Of a stretch of DNA of 64,000 nt, positions 1 to 7,838 are shown piece by piece. The notes under the pieces are model-generated. The model had not been told where the DNA came from. It made no database searches and was given only the letters and a program-made list of their open reading frames with translations. Position numbers and translations under genes: made by a program. The DNA comes from Amycolatopsis oliviviridis (GTDB lineage Bacteria > Actinomycetota > Actinomycetes > Mycobacteriales > Pseudonocardiaceae), in NCBI RefSeq assembly GCF_014654365.1, contig NZ_BNAY01000009.1, forward strand, positions 367,977 through 431,976, written 5' to 3'. Numbering within the stretch: position 1 is the first letter of the stretch; the number at the start of each line of letters is the position of its first letter.

Positions 1-1
1 G

Positions 2-229
2 CTCGCCGAGGTCGTGACCCCGCCCGGACCGTGTGGCGAGCGGCGCGCCCTGGTCGGGGTGATCGCGCCGCAGCTGGGCGACGCCTCGGCGGCCCTGGCC
101 GTCTATTCGGGCCAGGACACGCCGGGCGGCGCGGACCGCGAGCAGATCCTGAAGATCCTCAAGACCTACCGGGGTGTCCCGGAGGCGGACCGCAGGACCA
201 TCACGCCGCCGCCTTCCACGTTGCGCTGA
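2..229 (+). CDS. C-terminal fragment of an unidentified protein (cut by window edge)
   Basis: The reading frame is open from base 2 and stops with TGA at 227-229, giving the last 75 residues of a longer protein. Codon third positions are almost all G or C, so it looks translated. I recognise no family. A mixed hydrophobic stretch precedes a charged helix-like segment (QILKILKTYRG) and a proline-rich tail. Its last 64 bases overlap the 3' end of the convergent MprF-like gene. The gene's true start lies outside the window. Confidence 0.5.
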   Translation, partial: LAEVVTPPGPCGERRALVGVIAPQLGDASAALAVYSGQDTPGGADREQILKILKTYRGVPEADRRTITPPPSTLR

Positions 230-2340
230 GGCTTCTTGCCCGACCGCGCGAGCTTCGCCAGCCGCAGCAGCCCGGTGTTCGGCAGGTAGGCCCGGCCGAG
301 CGCGATGCCGATCCGCGGCAGATCCGCTTCGTCGCGGAACGCGAGGTACAGCGGGACGTGACGCGGCTGGAACTTCGCCTTGAACGCGTGCAGCGAACGG
401 AATCCGTAGAACGGCTCCATCATCGTGCCGAGCGCGTCCAGTACCCGCTCGACGGCGTGCGCGGGCTCGCCCGAACTCGCCAGCGGAGCGCCGGACAGCG
501 AAACGAACTTCGCGCCTTCGTCGCGGAACGCCAGGCACGACGACGCGATCAGGAACTCCATCGACGGACGGAAGCCGTCGGCGCGCTTGCGCATGACGTC
601 GAGCGTCCAGCCGCCGACCGCGCCCGCGCCGGTGTAGACCGGCATCCACGACGTCACGCCGTGGACCACGCCGTCGGCGTCGACCGCGAGACCCACGCGG
701 GTCTCGGGGTCCATCGCCTCGTCGACCCCGCCGAGGGTGAAGCCCATTTCCGGCATGCCCTTGTCGCTGATCCACTCCTCGGAGATCGCGCGCACCTGGG
801 AGATCACCGCGCGCGGCTGGTCGGCGAGCCGGACGAGCCGGAACTCGATGCCGTCCTTCTTGGCGCGGTTGAGCGCGGTCCGCACGTCCTGCCAGCGCTT
901 GCCGCGGAACTCCAGCGTCTCCAGTTCGATCAGGGTGTCCTCGGCGACCTGGACCTGCTTCCAGCCGAGTTCCTCGGTCTTGGCGGTGGTGTCGCCGGTG
1001 GCGGAGAACAGGCACGGCACGAGACCGGTGTTCTCGCACATCGTGATGAACTCGGCGATCGTCCGGTCGGCGGCGCCGTCCGGGGCGATCGGGTCGCCGA
1101 GGGCGATGGCGACCCCGGCGTGCCGCCGGTAAGCGAGGTAGGACTTGCCGTCCGCGGCCACGAAATACGAGTTCTGCGGCCACGTCGTCATCCACGAAAG
1201 CGTGCTGCCGCCGTGACGGCTGAGCAGGGTGCGGGCCAGGGCGGGGTTTCCCATCCGGCCGAGACGGCGGCGCTTCCGGCGCGACGGCACGCGGAAGGCG
1301 CCCCGCGAGGAGACCAGCAACGCGAACTCGACGGTCCACAGGAGGTTGTCCACGAAGAACAGCGGCGGATCCATCAGCCCGGCGTCGTCACCGAAGACCT
1401 CGGCCAGCGTGAGCACCCCGCCGTAGACCATCACCTGCAGGATCACGAACGAGGTCAGGATCATCGCGGACCACCAGGCGACCTGGCTGCCCTTGCGCAG
1501 GCCGTTCATGATCGGCACCACGATCAGGCACAGGGCGATGACCTCCCAGGTGGACAGCGAAAGCTCTTCGGACGAACCGAAGGGACCGTTGCCCGGCACG
1601 AAGGACATCACCAGTTCGGCGACCGTCAGCACCAGCAGGCCGGCCACGACGTAGAACCGCCACTCGCGCAGGCTCGGCCGCCGTTCGCGGCCGGCGTCCT
1701 GCGAACCGAGGAACTTGCGCCCGAACGGCAGGGCCAGGACGAGGGCGAAGAAGTGCACGAGGTCGGCGAGCGTGCCGACGAAGATGATCGCGATCCCGGC
1801 GTAGACGCACAGCCCGGCGCGCAACCGCAGGCGCCACGGCGGGCGCAGGGTTGCGCTGGCGACCGCGACCGCGGCGAGCGCGCCCCCGGAGAACCCGACG
1901 TCGAGGCTGCCCGCGACCCGTTCCGCCCACTCCCAGCCGGAGTTCCGGCTCAGCGCCAGGAACTGCACGGCCACCAGCACGCTGACGAACTGACCGCCGA
2001 TCGCCACGGCCATCGCCCGGCGCGTCCCGAGGCGCCATTCCGCGAACCCGGCGAACAGCGCGAAGCTGAGCACCATCGGCAGGTAGTAGAGCGGGACGAC
2101 CGCGAACAGCGGTCCGGTGAGCACCGTCCACCAGCGGCCTGCTTCGAGCGACGGCAGCCCATAGGCGATGTACGGGTACACCGCGCGATCCTCGGCGGCC
2201 GACCAGAGCGCGCCCGTGGCCAAGGCGAGCGCGAGCATGGTCAGCGTGACCAGGGTCGTGAAAGGCAACCGGTGCCGCAGCACCGTGGCGATCTTGCGCG
2301 TCCGGCCCGGCGCGGCCGTCCCGCTTCCCCCTTTTGGCAT
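166..2340 (-). CDS. MprF-like phosphatidylglycerol lysyltransferase with rhomboid-like N-terminal membrane domain
   Basis: 724 aa. The C-terminal half (about 350-690) looks like the DUF2156/MprF catalytic domain, a GNAT-type fold that transfers an amino acid from aminoacyl-tRNA to phosphatidylglycerol and so lowers envelope negative charge. Supporting motifs are KRWQDVRTALNRAKKDG and DVMRKRADG. The N-terminal 200 residues are about six hydrophobic helices resembling a rhomboid fold: EWRLG at 101-105 after the second helix, GFSG with Ser151, and His196 in the sixth helix. The usual rhomboid HxxxN in helix 2 is not seen. Further helices (about 225-320) and a basic stretch (RRKRRRLGR) follow before the catalytic domain. 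On its strand TAATTT lies 6 nt before the ATG and no Shine-Dalgarno is visible, so it may be leaderless. The substrate amino acid cannot be told from sequence, and protease activity is only a possibility. Confidence 0.8.
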   Translation of the reverse strand: MPKGGSGTAAPGRTRKIATVLRHRLPFTTLVTLTMLALALATGALWSAAEDRAVYPYIAYGLPSLEAGRWWTVLTGPLFAVVPLYYLPMVLSFALFAGFAEWRLGTRRAMAVAIGGQFVSVLVAVQFLALSRNSGWEWAERVAGSLDVGFSGGALAAVAVASATLRPPWRLRLRAGLCVYAGIAIIFVGTLADLVHFFALVLALPFGRKFLGSQDAGRERRPSLREWRFYVVAGLLVLTVAELVMSFVPGNGPFGSSEELSLSTWEVIALCLIVVPIMNGLRKGSQVAWWSAMILTSFVILQVMVYGGVLTLAEVFGDDAGLMDPPLFFVDNLLWTVEFALLVSSRGAFRVPSRRKRRRLGRMGNPALARTLLSRHGGSTLSWMTTWPQNSYFVAADGKSYLAYRRHAGVAIALGDPIAPDGAADRTIAEFITMCENTGLVPCLFSATGDTTAKTEELGWKQVQVAEDTLIELETLEFRGKRWQDVRTALNRAKKDGIEFRLVRLADQPRAVISQVRAISEEWISDKGMPEMGFTLGGVDEAMDPETRVGLAVDADGVVHGVTSWMPVYTGAGAVGGWTLDVMRKRADGFRPSMEFLIASSCLAFRDEGAKFVSLSGAPLASSGEPAHAVERVLDALGTMMEPFYGFRSLHAFKAKFQPRHVPLYLAFRDEADLPRIGIALGRAYLPNTGLLRLAKLARSGKKPQRNVEGGGVMVLRSASGTPR

Positions 2341-2410
2341 GGACTCAAATTAGGTGCGGGGGCCGGTCGGACACATCCGGCACGGGACCCATATTTCCCT
2401 TAGGGGAGTG

Positions 2411-3283
2411 CTACTCGCGACGGATGCTCTCACCCATCTTGAGGACGATGTCCCTGGCTACGGCGTCGGGGGTCTCCTGGTCCGCCAGCACCAGAAGGAC
2501 GTGGTAGCGGCCGGAGCCGGGCACCGCGCGCAGGGGGAGGGCGATCGCGGTGATCGCGACCGACGGGGCCGGGCACGGTCCGTCCGAGGCGGGGACGACG
2601 GTGGTGGTCACGGCGGTGGCGGTCGTACCTCCGTCGAGCATTCTCAGCGGACCGGCCTTGCCGACTTCGGTCTTCGGGGACCGTCCCTCGCCGAGGGAGC
2701 CGTACGCGGCTTCGGCCCACCGCAGGGTCGTTTCCTCCGCCGCCTGGACGGTGCCGCCGACCTCGCCCTCGTCGATGGTGGTGAACCCCGCCATCGCCCG
2801 CGCCGAAAGGTCGGAGCCGGGGCAGAAGTCGCGGTGGTACCGGGCGACCCCCTGCAGGGTGACGAGGTCGCCGGACGGTGTCTCGTAGCCGACGGCGACG
2901 TCGGGTTCTTCGAGCTTCCAGTCCGGCGGGACGTCGAAAACGAGGGGGTGATCGTCGGACTGCACGGGTTGCCAGCCCGCGATCACCGGCTCGATCCTGG
3001 CGGGCGTCACGGAGTCGGGCAGGACGAGCTCCTGGGCGGACCGCGGCGGGGCGGCGGTCTTGGCCTGGAAGGTGGCCGTCGTGCCGACGGCGAGGACGGC
3101 GGCCAGTCCGAGGACGCCCAGCGCCGGTCCGAGGCGGAAGCGACGGCGCGACGGGACCGTGTCCCGGACGACCGGAAGCGGACTGGTCCGTTCGGCCTCG
3201 GCCTCGGGTTCGAGCGGTTGCCCGGTGAGCGGATCGACGAACCACGTTCGCGGTTCGCCGGAATGCCCACCGGGGCCGGTCAT
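2411..3283 (-). CDS. Membrane-anchored extracellular protein, paralog of the upstream gene
   Basis: 290 aa. A charged cytoplasmic N-terminus (about 50 residues, with WFVDPLTGQP) is followed by one transmembrane helix (about 52-72) and a roughly 215-residue outer domain. That domain shares a pattern with the next gene upstream: GWQ, then a W/VGY stretch, a CPGS or CPDSRG cysteine, GF.T, and a second cysteine followed by APSV. Two cysteines in conserved positions suggest a disulfide. Its ATG overlaps the stop of the upstream gene by 4 nt (ATGA), so the two are probably co-translated. No family name recognised. Confidence 0.75.
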   Translation of the reverse strand: MTGPGGHSGEPRTWFVDPLTGQPLEPEAEAERTSPLPVVRDTVPSRRRFRLGPALGVLGLAAVLAVGTTATFQAKTAAPPRSAQELVLPDSVTPARIEPVIAGWQPVQSDDHPLVFDVPPDWKLEEPDVAVGYETPSGDLVTLQGVARYHRDFCPGSDLSARAMAGFTTIDEGEVGGTVQAAEETTLRWAEAAYGSLGEGRSPKTEVGKAGPLRMLDGGTTATAVTTTVVPASDGPCPAPSVAITAIALPLRAVPGSGRYHVLLVLADQETPDAVARDIVLKMGESIRRE

Positions 3284-4239
3284 GGCTGCGGCCTCAAGCT
3301 CGCGAGGATCTTCTGCGCGTCCGCGTCGGGCAACGCGTCGGGGGTGCCCTGGTCGATGGCCATGACGAAGCAGATCGTCTGATCACCGGATTTGAACGCC
3401 GCCGAGGTGACCTTCACGCTCGGTGCCCGGCACTCCTCGGTCTCGGGCGGGGTGAACGTCCCGGTCGAACTGACCGCCTGGATCGCCCCGCTCGCGATCG
3501 GGACCTGCTTGACGTCGGGCATCGGGACGTCGGCCTTGCCGGTGGCGGACTGGATCCAGAGCCGGACGGCGCCCCTGGCGGCGTTCTCGACCGGGATCTG
3601 GTCCGCGGTGGCGAAGCCGACGACGCCGCGGTTCGAACCCCGGGAATCCGGGCAAGCGCCGAGTTTGTACGTCGACGCCTCGTGGATGACCATCTTGAAC
3701 TCGCCCTCGTTGTAGCCGACGATCTGGCCCGGCTTGGTCTCCCAGCCGGACGCGGGAAGGTCGTAGGCGGTCTTGTCCTTCGCCGACAGGATCCCCTGCC
3801 AGCCGGGCGTCGTCGAGGGCACTTTGTTGTCTTTCGGGGCACCGCTGCTCGAAGGTGGCGGCTTCGACGCCGAGGACGACGGCGGCACCGGAGCGGACGA
3901 AGGCGGCGGACCGGCCTGCGGCTGTGGATCGTCGCCGTCACGCAGGACGAAGAAGAGCGTGGCACCCACGGCGACGACCAGGACGAGCGCGCCGAGGCCG
4001 ATCCAGAGGCCCTTCTTGCTCTTCTTCGGCGGCTCCGGCGCGAATCCCTGGTACGTCTGCTGCGGGAACTGCTGGAAACCCTGCTGCTGATACCCCTGGT
4101 ACTGCTGCTGGGGATCCTGCGGGTACTGGCCGTACTGCGGCGGGTTCTGCTGCGGATATCCCTGCTGCTGCGGGGGTTGCTGCTGATAGGGCTGCTGCGG
4201 TTGTTGTTCCGGCCAGCCGTTGCCGCCTGGGTATGCCAT
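3280..4239 (-). CDS. Pro/Gln-rich membrane-anchored extracellular protein
   Basis: 319 aa. Residues 1-70 are a low-complexity Q/P/Y/G-rich cytoplasmic region (repeats of PQQ, QQGY, QYP), then KKSKK, one transmembrane helix (about 80-98), a P/S-rich spacer, and an extracellular domain of about 170 residues paralogous to the downstream gene (GWQGIL, VGYNEGEF, CPDSRG, CRAPSVKVTSAAF). Such tails are common in actinobacterial cell-envelope proteins, but I cannot name a role. A TAAGCT hexamer sits 6 nt upstream of the ATG, consistent with a leaderless start. The first gene of a two-gene operon. Confidence 0.75.
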   Translation of the reverse strand: MAYPGGNGWPEQQPQQPYQQQPPQQQGYPQQNPPQYGQYPQDPQQQYQGYQQQGFQQFPQQTYQGFAPEPPKKSKKGLWIGLGALVLVVAVGATLFFVLRDGDDPQPQAGPPPSSAPVPPSSSASKPPPSSSGAPKDNKVPSTTPGWQGILSAKDKTAYDLPASGWETKPGQIVGYNEGEFKMVIHEASTYKLGACPDSRGSNRGVVGFATADQIPVENAARGAVRLWIQSATGKADVPMPDVKQVPIASGAIQAVSSTGTFTPPETEECRAPSVKVTSAAFKSGDQTICFVMAIDQGTPDALPDADAQKILASLRPQP

Positions 4240-4248
4240 GGAGCGAGC

Positions 4249-4956
4249 TTAGTTGGCGTCTCTGAAGACGGCCGCGCGCACCGCTGCCAGGTCGGACAGG
4301 TCGCCGAGGACGGTGTGCGCGCCCGCGTCGGCCAGTTCTTCCGCGCTGAACTGCCCTGTCGCCACGGCCACCGCGACGGCGCCGTTGTCGAGCGCGGCCC
4401 GCACGTCGTCCGGAGTGTCGCCGATGACGACGACCGACGCGGGCGCGAACTCGGTGCCGTGCTTCGCCGAGGCTTGGCCGACGGCGGCGGGCACGAGATC
4501 GGGCCGGTGCGCCGAGAGCGAGCCGTAGCCGCCGATCTCGAAGTCCACGTGTTCGTGCAGGTCGAACGCGGTCAGCTTGTGCACGGAGATCTCCGGCAGG
4601 TTCCCGGTGACCAAGGTCTGGACGACACCGCCGTGGCCGGCGAAGGCGTTCAGCGCGTCCTTGGCGCCAGGAAGCGCCCGGCCGCTTGAGGACAGCGTCG
4701 GGGCGTGACTCTCGGAGACCGCGATCAGTGCGAGCCAGAGCTTGCGCACGTTCTCCTCGGTGGGCTCGACGCCGTGCGAGGTCAGGATGTCCGCGCTGAT
4801 GGCGCGTTCGGTGCGGCCGCCGAACTTCGGCAGCTCCCGCAGTTCGAGGCCCGCGACTTCGGCGAGCGCGGTCGCGTACCAGGTGGCGCCGACGCCACGG
4901 AGGTCCACGAGGGTTTGGTCGATGTCCCACAGCACTAGCCGATGCGGAGTAGTCAC
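4249..4956 (-). CDS. HAD-family hydrolase, phosphoglycolate phosphatase-like
   Basis: 235 aa. Motif I is DIDQT (nucleophile Asp11, acid/base Asp13), motif II is the Thr of VTGN, and motif IV is GDTPDDV. A helical cap lies between motifs I and II. This is the layout of subfamily I HAD phosphatases such as Gph, acting on small phosphorylated metabolites in the cytoplasm; the substrate is not predictable. The start chosen is GTG; TACCGT lies 7 nt before it with no Shine-Dalgarno, so translation is probably leaderless. It ends 10 bp before the start of the PQ-rich gene, so it may share a transcript with it. Confidence 0.85.
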   Translation of the reverse strand: MTTPHRLVLWDIDQTLVDLRGVGATWYATALAEVAGLELRELPKFGGRTERAISADILTSHGVEPTEENVRKLWLALIAVSESHAPTLSSSGRALPGAKDALNAFAGHGGVVQTLVTGNLPEISVHKLTAFDLHEHVDFEIGGYGSLSAHRPDLVPAAVGQASAKHGTEFAPASVVVIGDTPDDVRAALDNGAVAVAVATGQFSAEELADAGAHTVLGDLSDLAAVRAAVFRDAN

Positions 4957-4978
4957 GCGGTCGACGGTACCGATGACC

Positions 4979-5036
4979 TAATTCAACGTCTGTTGACTTC
5001 TTGGTGGCGGACGCCTACCTTGGCAGCTAATTCAAC
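4979..5036 (+). promoter_or_regulatory. Promoter with operator-like repeats upstream of the six-helix membrane protein
   Basis: TTGACT (4993-4998) and TACCTT (5016-5021), 17 bp apart, form a good SigA-type promoter. TCAAC-GTCT-GTTGA (4983-4996) is a perfect inverted repeat overlapping the -35; extended to 4980-4999 it has one mismatch. TAATTCAAC occurs twice as a direct repeat (4979-4987 and 5028-5036), bracketing the promoter. This is the layout of a repressor site; the cognate regulator is unknown. Confidence 0.5.
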
Positions 5037-5062
5037 AGATGACGAATAAATGGAGGACGGTC

Positions 5063-6061
5063 GTGTCGAACCGTCGCCCCGCAGGGGCCTTCGCTTTGCT
5101 CGCCGGGGTGGCCGGTGCGCTGATCGCCGTCGTGCTGGGCTTTCTCACCTTCGGCACGCAGGCCACCGTCGCGCCCGACGGACTCCCAGTCGCCGTGGCC
5201 GCGCCGCCGGGGCCGCTCCAAGCGGCCGCGAACGGGATCGCCTCCCACGGCGGCGGACAGGTCTCCTGGCGGGTGGCCTCACCCGGGGAAGGCCGGAAAC
5301 TGCTGGAGGACAAGGAGGTCTACGGCGTCCTCGAACTCCCGTCGACGGTCGTGGTGTCCGGGGCGGTGAACCCGTCCGGGACGCAGATCGCGCAGCAGGT
5401 CCTGACCGGCGCGGCGCAGGCGATGGGTGGCGCGCCGAAGGTCGAGACGCTGCACCCCGCGAGCGTCGCGGGCCGGACGGCGCCGCTCGCGCTGAGCGCG
5501 CTGGCGTGGGTCGGCTGCCTGGCCGCGGGTGCCGTGCTGGTGCTGGCCGGACGGCGGATCGGCAGGGACGCGGGAGCGGGCGCGCGCTTCACGCAGATCG
5601 TTTCGGCGGGTGTGCTGGTCACCGGCGTCCTGGCCGGGTTCCTGAAACTGTGGGACTCCGCGCTTCCGCTCGGCTGGGACGTCCTCGGCTTCCTTTTCCT
5701 GGCTTCGACCGGGTTCGCCGCCCTGCAGACCGGTCTGCTGCGGCTGCTCGGCGTGCGGGCGATGGCGATCCTCGGCCCGCTGTACCTGGTCGCGCCCGCC
5801 GTCGCGGGTCAGGTGCCGGAGCTGCTGAACCCCGCTTATCGCGCGGTGCTGTGGTCCTGGACGCCGTTCCGGTTCTCCGCGGAAGGGCTCCGGAGCCTGC
5901 TGCAAGGCGTGCCCGGCGCGCCGGACGTCGCGACCGGGGTGTGGGTGCTCGCGGGGCTGCTCGCGGCGGGACTCGTGCTCGCGCTGTGGCCGGGCCGCTC
6001 AGCCCTCCAGCAGACTGAAGCGGACGCGCCGGACCGGGTTGTCCAGGTTGGTGTCCACTAG
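5063..6061 (+). CDS. Polytopic membrane protein, ABC-2 permease or YhgE-like
   Basis: 332 aa from the GTG at 5063, chosen because GGAGG (5052-5056) sits 6 nt upstream; an in-frame ATG at 5039 has no ribosome site. One N-terminal transmembrane helix (about 9-30) is followed by an extracellular region of about 110 residues and then a cluster of five hydrophobic helices. That topology resembles YhgE/Pip-like or ABC-2 transporter membrane subunits, but no ATPase is adjacent and the family call is tentative. Its 3' end overlaps the convergent YjbQ gene. The upstream operator repeats suggest it is an inducible export or stress protein. Confidence 0.65.
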   Translation: MSNRRPAGAFALLAGVAGALIAVVLGFLTFGTQATVAPDGLPVAVAAPPGPLQAAANGIASHGGGQVSWRVASPGEGRKLLEDKEVYGVLELPSTVVVSGAVNPSGTQIAQQVLTGAAQAMGGAPKVETLHPASVAGRTAPLALSALAWVGCLAAGAVLVLAGRRIGRDAGAGARFTQIVSAGVLVTGVLAGFLKLWDSALPLGWDVLGFLFLASTGFAALQTGLLRLLGVRAMAILGPLYLVAPAVAGQVPELLNPAYRAVLWSWTPFRFSAEGLRSLLQGVPGAPDVATGVWVLAGLLAAGLVLALWPGRSALQQTEADAPDRVVQVGVH

Positions 6062-6418
6062 GCAGACCGACTGCCAGGTGCCCAGCGTCATCACCCCGCC
6101 GATCACCGGGATCGTCGCGAACGGCGGCAGCAGCGCGGGCAGGACGTGGTCACGGCCGTGACCGGGACTGCCGTGCTGGTGCCGCCAGCGGCCGTCGCGG
6201 GGGAGTAGTTCGTCGAGCGCGGTGAGCAGGTCTTCGTCGCTGCCCGCGCCGGTCTCCAGGATCGCCAGCCCGGACGTCGCGTGCGGGACGAAGACGTGCA
6301 GGATCCCGTCCTCGGCGTCCGCGTCGCGCAGGAAGGTCTCGGCGTCCTTGGTCAGGTCGTGCACCACGGCCACGCTGCCGGTGCGCACCTCGATCTCCGT
6401 GGAGTACATGCCTGTCAC
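5999..6418 (-). CDS. YjbQ family (UPF0047) protein
   Basis: 139 aa from the GTG at 6418, whose codon overlaps the TGA stop of the upstream DUF3626 gene (GTGA); an internal ATG at 6409 is an alternative. Family hallmarks are HATSGLAI near residue 45, a short RHQHGSPGHGRDHVLPALL histidine cluster, and the C-terminal G.W..V.LVDTN segment. YjbQ proteins are small conserved enzymes reported to have weak thiamine-phosphate synthase activity; the physiological role is unsettled. Overlap with the DUF3626 stop implies tight co-expression. Confidence 0.88.
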   Translation of the reverse strand: MTGMYSTEIEVRTGSVAVVHDLTKDAETFLRDADAEDGILHVFVPHATSGLAILETGAGSDEDLLTALDELLPRDGRWRHQHGSPGHGRDHVLPALLPPFATIPVIGGVMTLGTWQSVCLVDTNLDNPVRRVRFSLLEG

Positions 6419-7224
6419 GGTAGTGCCCCGAAGCGCGCGACGTAGTGCCAGACGCGTTTGAGGGCTTGCGGATCGAGGTGGCCGGCTTCGCCGAGGACGC
6501 GCGGATCGAGACAGCCGTCTTCGGCCAGTGCCAGGCCGAGTTCGACGAATTCCGGACCGCGGTAGGCGGGATGCCGTTCGAGTTCTTCGGTCGGCAGGCG
6601 GAAACCCGGATGCCATTCGAGCGGGCAGTCCAGCCGGAGCGCGGCCTTTTCGACGTCGGTCCCGCGGTGGCTCGGGTCGAGAACCAGGGCTTCGACGTCC
6701 GTCGCGAGGTCGACGGGGCCGTGGACGTGCGCCTCGACGTAGTCGTCGAGAAGGTCCGTGTCGCCTCGCTCGGCCAGTGCGATCAGTGCGGAAACCCTGG
6801 TGCCGTAACCGAAATCCGCCGGATTCAGCACGCTGTCCGGATAGCAGAACGTCGTCCGCGCGACGGTGTGCGCGGCCATCCGGAAATGGGCCGAGCCGAA
6901 TCTCGGCGCACCGCCGGTGGGACGGCGGCGGAAGTTCAAGGCGCCGTACTTCGGCCGTCCGTCGGGTGGCGCGTCGTCGTAGAAACCGCCGAACATCCGG
7001 CTTTCCCAGTGCCAACGGGCTCCGCCGGGACGCGCGGTCAGCCCGCCGTTGCTCGTCCCGGTTTCGAACTGGTTGCGGTAGAAGCCGTCCTCGGCCATCG
7101 CCGTCAGGACCGAACGTCCGTCCATTGTGGATCTGTCGGGATGGAAGTGCAGTGTCACGGGCAGGCCGGCCTCGTGCCCGCCGCGTGCTTTCGCCGCGAT
7201 GTGTGTGAGGGCCCGGGTGTCCAT
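6415..7224 (-). CDS. DUF3626 family protein
   Basis: 269 aa, full length. It carries the features of DUF3626: LHFHPDR near the N-terminus, GFYRNQFETGTSNGG, KYGALNF, and a His-rich middle (EAHVHGPVDLATDVEALVLD). The conserved His/Asp residues suggest a metal or phosphate ligand site, but the function of the family is unknown. GATACT lies 6 nt before the ATG without a Shine-Dalgarno, suggesting a leaderless mRNA. Translationally coupled to the downstream YjbQ gene. Confidence 0.85.
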   Translation of the reverse strand: MDTRALTHIAAKARGGHEAGLPVTLHFHPDRSTMDGRSVLTAMAEDGFYRNQFETGTSNGGLTARPGGARWHWESRMFGGFYDDAPPDGRPKYGALNFRRRPTGGAPRFGSAHFRMAAHTVARTTFCYPDSVLNPADFGYGTRVSALIALAERGDTDLLDDYVEAHVHGPVDLATDVEALVLDPSHRGTDVEKAALRLDCPLEWHPGFRLPTEELERHPAYRGPEFVELGLALAEDGCLDPRVLGEAGHLDPQALKRVWHYVARFGALP

Positions 7225-7234
7225 GCCCCGAGTA

Positions 7235-7798
7235 TCAGGCGTGCCGCCGGGCGAGGGCGACCAAATATCGGACCGGCTCGCCGGTCGGGTTGACGTAGGC
7301 GCACGGCTGCGGAGTGCCGAGCTGCAGGCAATCGCCCGCGTCGAGTTCGTGGTCGACGTCGCCCTCGCGGAAGCGCAGACGCCCGTCGAGAACCCAGATC
7401 TGGTGGTGGGTCAGCGCGTAGGTGTGCGCGGGGAAGGCGACCTCGGCTCCCGCGGGCAGGACGACCTCGACCAGTTCCAGCGGCCCGCCGAGGGACGGCG
7501 ACACCGCGCGGCGCACGTATCCGGTGTCGGGGTCGGTCCAGGTCGGCTGATCGGCCGCGCGCACGAGCCGCCGGTCGCCATGCTCGGCGCGCGCGATCAG
7601 CTCGGACAAGGTCATCCCGAGCGCGGCGGAAAGCCTGCCGAGCAGGACGGCCGTCGGCTGCGCCTCGCCGCGTTCGATCTTGCCGATCATCGCCCTGGAC
7701 ACGCCCGACAACTCGGCGAGGGCGTTGGCCGAGAGGTTCTGGTCGACTCTCGCGGACTGGAGCGTCGCGGCGAGCGACGCGGACAAGGGATCCGACAT
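7235..7798 (-). CDS. XRE-family regulator with C-terminal cupin sensor domain
   Basis: 187 aa from the ATG at 7798. Residues about 8-63 form an HTH_3 domain (LSANALAELSGVSRAMIGKIERG). Residues about 100-180 are a small cupin barrel that in this family binds a small ligand (V.FPAHTYALTHHQIWVLDG, LDAGDCLQLG). It is divergently transcribed from a phosphinothricin acetyltransferase-like gene with only 40 bp between starts, so it probably controls that gene and itself. An in-frame ATG at 7840 would run into the neighbour and is rejected; a TATAGT hexamer 7 nt before 7798 supports the shorter leaderless start. Confidence 0.88.
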   Translation of the reverse strand: MSDPLSASLAATLQSARVDQNLSANALAELSGVSRAMIGKIERGEAQPTAVLLGRLSAALGMTLSELIARAEHGDRRLVRAADQPTWTDPDTGYVRRAVSPSLGGPLELVEVVLPAGAEVAFPAHTYALTHHQIWVLDGRLRFREGDVDHELDAGDCLQLGTPQPCAYVNPTGEPVRYLVALARRHA

Positions 7799-7838
7799 GC
7801 TGCCCACTATAGTGGCAGCCTCGGTTACTATGGTCGCC
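7799..7838. promoter_or_regulatory. Divergent pair of leaderless promoters with a palindromic operator
   Basis: On the minus strand TATAGT (7811-7806) ends 7 nt before the regulator ATG; on the plus strand TACTAT (7826-7831) ends 7 nt before the acetyltransferase ATG. The minus-strand hexamer lies inside a perfect 10-bp palindrome, CACTATAGTG (7805-7814). A protein bound there would block the regulator's own promoter and possibly both. Confidence 0.6.

Noticed and set aside
31..2403. 790-codon plus-strand open frame opposite the MprF-like gene
   Set aside because: Arg/Pro/His-rich text without domains, no ribosome site; it is the usual GC-rich antisense shadow of a real gene.
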